Of a stretch of 9,294 nt of DNA, positions 7,508-9,294 are shown one piece after another. The position numbers were made by a program, and so were the translations under genes. The stretch is taken from contig PTLK01000062.1 of NCBI GenBank assembly GCA_002938075.1, forward strand, positions 1-9,294, read 5' to 3'. How positions within the stretch are numbered: the stretch's first letter is position 1; each line of letters opens with the position of its first letter. The notes below the pieces were generated by a model. The model did not search any database, was not told the origin of the DNA, and saw only the letters and a program-made list of their open reading frames with translations. This stretch comes from Alphaproteobacteria bacterium MarineAlpha3_Bin3 (GTDB lineage: Bacteria; Pseudomonadota; Alphaproteobacteria; Rhodospirillales; Casp-alpha2).

Positions 7508-8902
7508 CTAGTTTGCCCGCCGGACGCGCCCGGGGGCCTTGGCGGCGTCCCGGGACCGGCCGAGTTTGAGGATTTCCGCCAGCAGGAACGCCAACTCCAG
7601 GGCCTGCTTGGCGTTCAGCCGCGGATCGCAATGGGTGTGATAGCGGTCCGACAGGTTGGCCTCGGTGATCGCCTGGGCGCCGCCGGTGCATTCGGTGACG
7701 TCCTGGCCGGTCATCTCGAAATGGACGCCGCCGGCATGCGTACCCTCGGCCGCATGCACGGCGAAGAAGCCCTTGACCTCCTCCAAGATTCTCTCGACCG
7801 GCCGCGTCTTGTAGCCGGTGGCGCTTTTCTCGGTGTTACCGTGCATGGGATCGCAGACCCAGACCACCTTCTTGCCCTCGGCCTCGACGGCGCGGATCAA
7901 CGGCGGCAGCAGGGTTTCCACCTTGTCCGCGCCCATGCGCGAAATGATCGTCAGCCGGCCGGGCTCGTTCCCGGGGTTGAGGATGTCGATGAGTTTCAGC
8001 ATCTCGTCGGCGTCGGTTGACGGCCCGGCCTTGAAGGCCAGCGGGTTGGCGATGCCGCGCATGAATTCGACGTGGGCGCCGTCAAGCTGCCGGGTGCGGT
8101 CGCCGATCCACAGCAGGTGGGCCGAAGTGTCGTACCAGTCGCCGGAGGTCGAATCGACGCGGGTCATGGCCTGTTCGTAGTTCAGCAGCAGCCCTTCGTG
8201 CGAGGTGAAGAAATCGGTCTCGCGGATCTGCGGCGTCGTTTCCGAGGTCAGCCCGCAGGCGGCCATGAACGCCAGCGTTTCGTCGAGCCGGTCGGCCAGG
8301 TCCTTGTAACGCTCGCCCAAGGCGCTGTCGGCGACGAAGCCCAGGTTCCATTGATGGACCTTGTGCAGGTCGGCGTAGCCGCCCTGGGCGAAGGCGCGGA
8401 TCAGGTTTAGGGTCGCCGCCGACTGGTTGTAGCCCTGCATCAACCGGTCCGGGTCCGGCGTGCGGGCTTCCTCCGTGAACTCCATGGCGTTGACCATGTC
8501 GCCGCGGTAACTCGGCAGGGTCTTGCCTTCGATGGTTTCCGTCGGCTCGGATCTGGGTTTGACGAACTGTCCGGCCAGGCGGCCGACCTTGACCACCGGC
8601 AGCGCCGCGCCGAAGGTCAGCACCACGGCCATCTGCAACAGCACCCTGAAGGTATCGCGGATGTTGTCGGGGTGGAACTCGGCGAAGCTCTCGGCGCAGT
8701 CGCCGCCCTGCAGCACGAACGCCTGGCCTTCGGCGACCCGGCCGAGTTGGCGTTTCAGGTTGCGGGCCTCGCCGGCGAAGACCAGCGGCGGCATGCGGCG
8801 GAGTTGCTTTTCCACCGTTTCCATCGCGCTCTCGTCCGGGTATTCTGGCACCTGGCGGATCGGTTTGCCGCGCCAACTGTCCGGCGCCCATTTCCTGGCC
8901 AT
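7508..8902 (-). CDS. aroG: Class II 3-deoxy-7-phosphoheptulonate (DAHP) synthase
   Basis: Condenses phosphoenolpyruvate and erythrose 4-phosphate to DAHP (EC 2.5.1.54), the committed first step of the shikimate pathway to aromatic amino acids. It belongs to the class II (plant/Mycobacterium) type rather than the E. coli AroFGH type. The start at 8902 gives 464 aa beginning MARKWAPDSWRGKP, the normal start of proteobacterial members, with AAGAG 8 nt upstream. Metal ligands by family knowledge are C69 (GGDCAESF), H354 (DPMHGNT), E396 (HFEMTGQ) and D426 (HTHCDPRLN). Spacing from H to E to D is 42 and 30 residues, equal to that in the M. tuberculosis enzyme. Phosphate-binding elements RLAGQFVKPRS and SYRGDMVN are present. 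It lacks an obvious extra N-terminal regulatory extension. An in-frame ATG at 9052 would add 50 residues, but that stretch looks like non-coding leader. It is followed directly by the nicotinate phosphoribosyltransferase. Confidence 0.96.
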   Translation of the reverse strand: MARKWAPDSWRGKPIRQVPEYPDESAMETVEKQLRRMPPLVFAGEARNLKRQLGRVAEGQAFVLQGGDCAESFAEFHPDNIRDTFRVLLQMAVVLTFGAALPVVKVGRLAGQFVKPRSEPTETIEGKTLPSYRGDMVNAMEFTEEARTPDPDRLMQGYNQSAATLNLIRAFAQGGYADLHKVHQWNLGFVADSALGERYKDLADRLDETLAFMAACGLTSETTPQIRETDFFTSHEGLLLNYEQAMTRVDSTSGDWYDTSAHLLWIGDRTRQLDGAHVEFMRGIANPLAFKAGPSTDADEMLKLIDILNPGNEPGRLTIISRMGADKVETLLPPLIRAVEAEGKKVVWVCDPMHGNTEKSATGYKTRPVERILEEVKGFFAVHAAEGTHAGGVHFEMTGQDVTECTGGAQAITEANLSDRYHTHCDPRLNAKQALELAFLLAEILKLGRSRDAAKAPGRVRRAN

Positions 8903-8935
8903 GTCAAAAACTCTTTTTCGGGTTTTCCCAGGTCG

Positions 8936-8977
8936 CCTGCCTGCGCGAAGCCGGAGTTTCGCTTCGGCGAAGGCAGG
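8936..8977. repeat. Imperfect palindrome (REP-like) in the aroG leader
   Basis: CCTGCCT (8936-8942) pairs with AGGCAGG (8971-8977), and CGAAGC (8946-8951) pairs with GCTTCG (8961-8966). A small internal loop (GCG/GCGA) separates the two stems, and a 9-nt terminal loop closes the structure. This gives 13 base pairs within 42 nt. The composition (CGAAGC, TTCGGCGAAGG) resembles dispersed intergenic palindromes common in alphaproteobacterial genomes. No second copy is present in this window, so its repeat status is inferred. Confidence 0.45.
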
Positions 8978-9001
8978 TTGACCGCTCCTATACGCCGGTG
9001 C

Positions 9002-9026
9002 GCCGGGTTTTTCCAGAAAAACCGGC
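9002..9026. repeat. Inverted repeat, stable hairpin in the aroG leader
   Basis: GCCGG plus TTTTT (9002-9012, with one bulged G) pairs with AAAAACCGGC (9017-9026) across a CCAG tetraloop, giving a 10-bp stem. It lies about 100 nt upstream of the aroG start. There is no trailing U-run outside the stem, so it is not a standard intrinsic terminator on either strand. A role as leader structure or protein site is possible but unproven. Confidence 0.45.
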
Positions 9027-9112
9027 CCCGGGGGATTAAAAGTTGACCGCATCCGCCCGTCGCCTTCGACATAATTTTACCCCCTGGCCTTTTTCTTGAC
9101 ACGGCGGGGGCC

Positions 9113-9137
9113 GCTGGTTCAATTCCAACCGCGCCCA
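9113..9137 (+). other. tRNA T-arm/acceptor-like fragment (no complete tRNA)
   Basis: GGTTCAATTCC in this stretch fits the tRNA T-arm consensus GGTTCRANNCC. Around it, GCTGG and CCAAC pair at four of five positions across a 7-nt TTCAATT loop, followed by CGCGCCC and A like an acceptor 3' strand. The matching 5' acceptor strand (GGGCGCG) is absent in the preceding 200 nt, and ACA replaces CCA. No full tRNA can be folded, so this is either a remnant, such as an attachment-site trace, or chance. Confidence 0.25.
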
Positions 9138-9146
9138 ACATCAAGC

Positions 9147-9294
9147 TTAAATAACATCGAAGGCCATGGAATGGCGGATCGCTTCCTTTTCGTAGGGCCG
9201 TACCCCGTGCCAGAAATAGGACGGGAAGAACAACGCCATGCCGGGTATGGGGCGTATCAACCGCTGGGCCTTGTTGCGTTCCGACACAAACCTG
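9147..9294 (-). CDS. C-terminal fragment of a putative 2OG-Fe(II) oxygenase, cut by window edge
   Basis: The minus-strand frame entering at the right edge gives 48 residues and a TAA at 9149-9147. The fragment contains PIPGMALFFPSYFWHGVRPY and ends IRHSMAFDVI. This is the pattern of the C-terminal strand region of small 2-oxoglutarate/Fe(II) dioxygenases (the putative 2OG-Fe(II) oxygenase group, TIGR02466-like). There, FPSxxWHGV carries the distal iron-binding His and the Arg of the RxSxAF block contacts 2-oxoglutarate. Here the His is at fragment residue 29 and the Arg at residue 40. The proximal HxD motif would lie outside the window. The substrate is unknown. It reads in the same direction as aroG but is 244 bp upstream of it, so it is probably a separate transcription unit. 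Only the tail is visible, so the family call is good but not certain. Confidence 0.7.
   Translation of the reverse strand, partial: RFVSERNKAQRLIRPIPGMALFFPSYFWHGVRPYEKEAIRHSMAFDVI

Larger units (their letters stand above)
8903..9146 (-). promoter_or_regulatory. aroG upstream/leader region with several inverted repeats
   Basis: This 244-bp non-coding stretch separates aroG from the upstream oxygenase gene. Read on the minus strand, a TAAAAT -10-like box lies at 9079-9074, with no convincing -35 at the right spacing. Transcription from it would give a leader of about 165 nt. Within that leader are four dyads: 9002-9026, 8936-8977, GGGAAAACCC at 8929-8920, and AAAAAGAGTTTTT at 8918-8906. The last covers the aroG ribosome-binding site. 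On the plus strand a TTGACA occurs at 9096-9101, with only a weak -10 (TTCAAT, spacing 16) and no gene to drive. The promoter assignment is tentative. Confidence 0.4.

Noticed and set aside
8903..9052. 50-residue N-terminal extension of DAHP synthase from the ATG at 9052
   Set aside because: Homologues start at MARKWAPDSW. The added stretch translates palindromic leader sequence and is Arg/Pro/Gly-rich.
9062..9137. Complete tRNA gene on the plus strand
   Set aside because: The 5' acceptor strand complementary to CGCGCCC is missing and no D or anticodon arm can be placed at the right distances.
8755..9144. 129-aa minus-strand frame containing GIEP near its start
   Set aside because: GIEP is the antisense reading of a tRNA T-arm-like sequence, and most of the frame runs out of phase over aroG; not a protein gene.

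Overview
The window looks like a GC-rich chromosomal segment from an alphaproteobacterium. A Rhodospirillales-like lineage is my inference, from the protein style (DUF898 membrane protein plus M48 protease, glutamine-dependent NadE, class II DAHP synthase) and base composition. I saw no marker gene that fixes the taxon. Almost all of the sequence is coding, and nearly all of it is housekeeping metabolism. I found no CRISPR array, insertion sequence, phage gene, toxin-antitoxin pair or defence system.

Layout. (1) Bases 3-2043, plus strand: a DUF898/YjgN-like polytopic membrane protein, cut by the left edge, overlaps by 26 bp a membrane-anchored M48 zinc metalloprotease. (2) Bases 2049-5105, minus strand: nadE (glutamine-dependent NAD+ synthetase) followed after 9 bp by cysS (cysteinyl-tRNA synthetase). 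cysS converges on the protease gene with a 5-bp gap. (3) Bases 5106-5249: a 144-bp divergent intergenic region with a good sigma-70-type promoter for nadE and a 10-bp palindrome in its spacer. (4) Bases 5250-6263, plus strand: an unrecognised 337-aa soluble protein with a Pro/Ala-rich linker. (5) Bases 6297-8902, minus strand: class II DAHP synthase (aroG) followed by a nicotinate phosphoribosyltransferase (pncB-type). A possible GTG start of the latter overlaps the aroG stop codon. (6) Bases 8903-9146: an aroG leader region rich in inverted repeats, plus a short tRNA T-arm-like sequence. (7) Bases 9147-9294, minus strand: the last 48 codons of a putative 2OG-Fe(II) oxygenase cut by the right edge.

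How the genes fit together. The nicotinate phosphoribosyltransferase and NadE catalyse the first and last steps of the Preiss-Handler route (nicotinate to NaMN, then NaAD to NAD+), so this is a loose NAD-biosynthesis neighbourhood. The unknown 337-aa gene lies between them on the opposite strand. aroG opens the shikimate pathway, and cysS charges tRNA-Cys. The DUF898-M48 pair is a separate envelope module.

The items most worth a second look are the 337-aa unknown protein, the structured aroG leader, the palindrome inside the nadE promoter and the translationally overlapped DUF898-M48 pair. None of these amounts to clear evidence of a new biological system.
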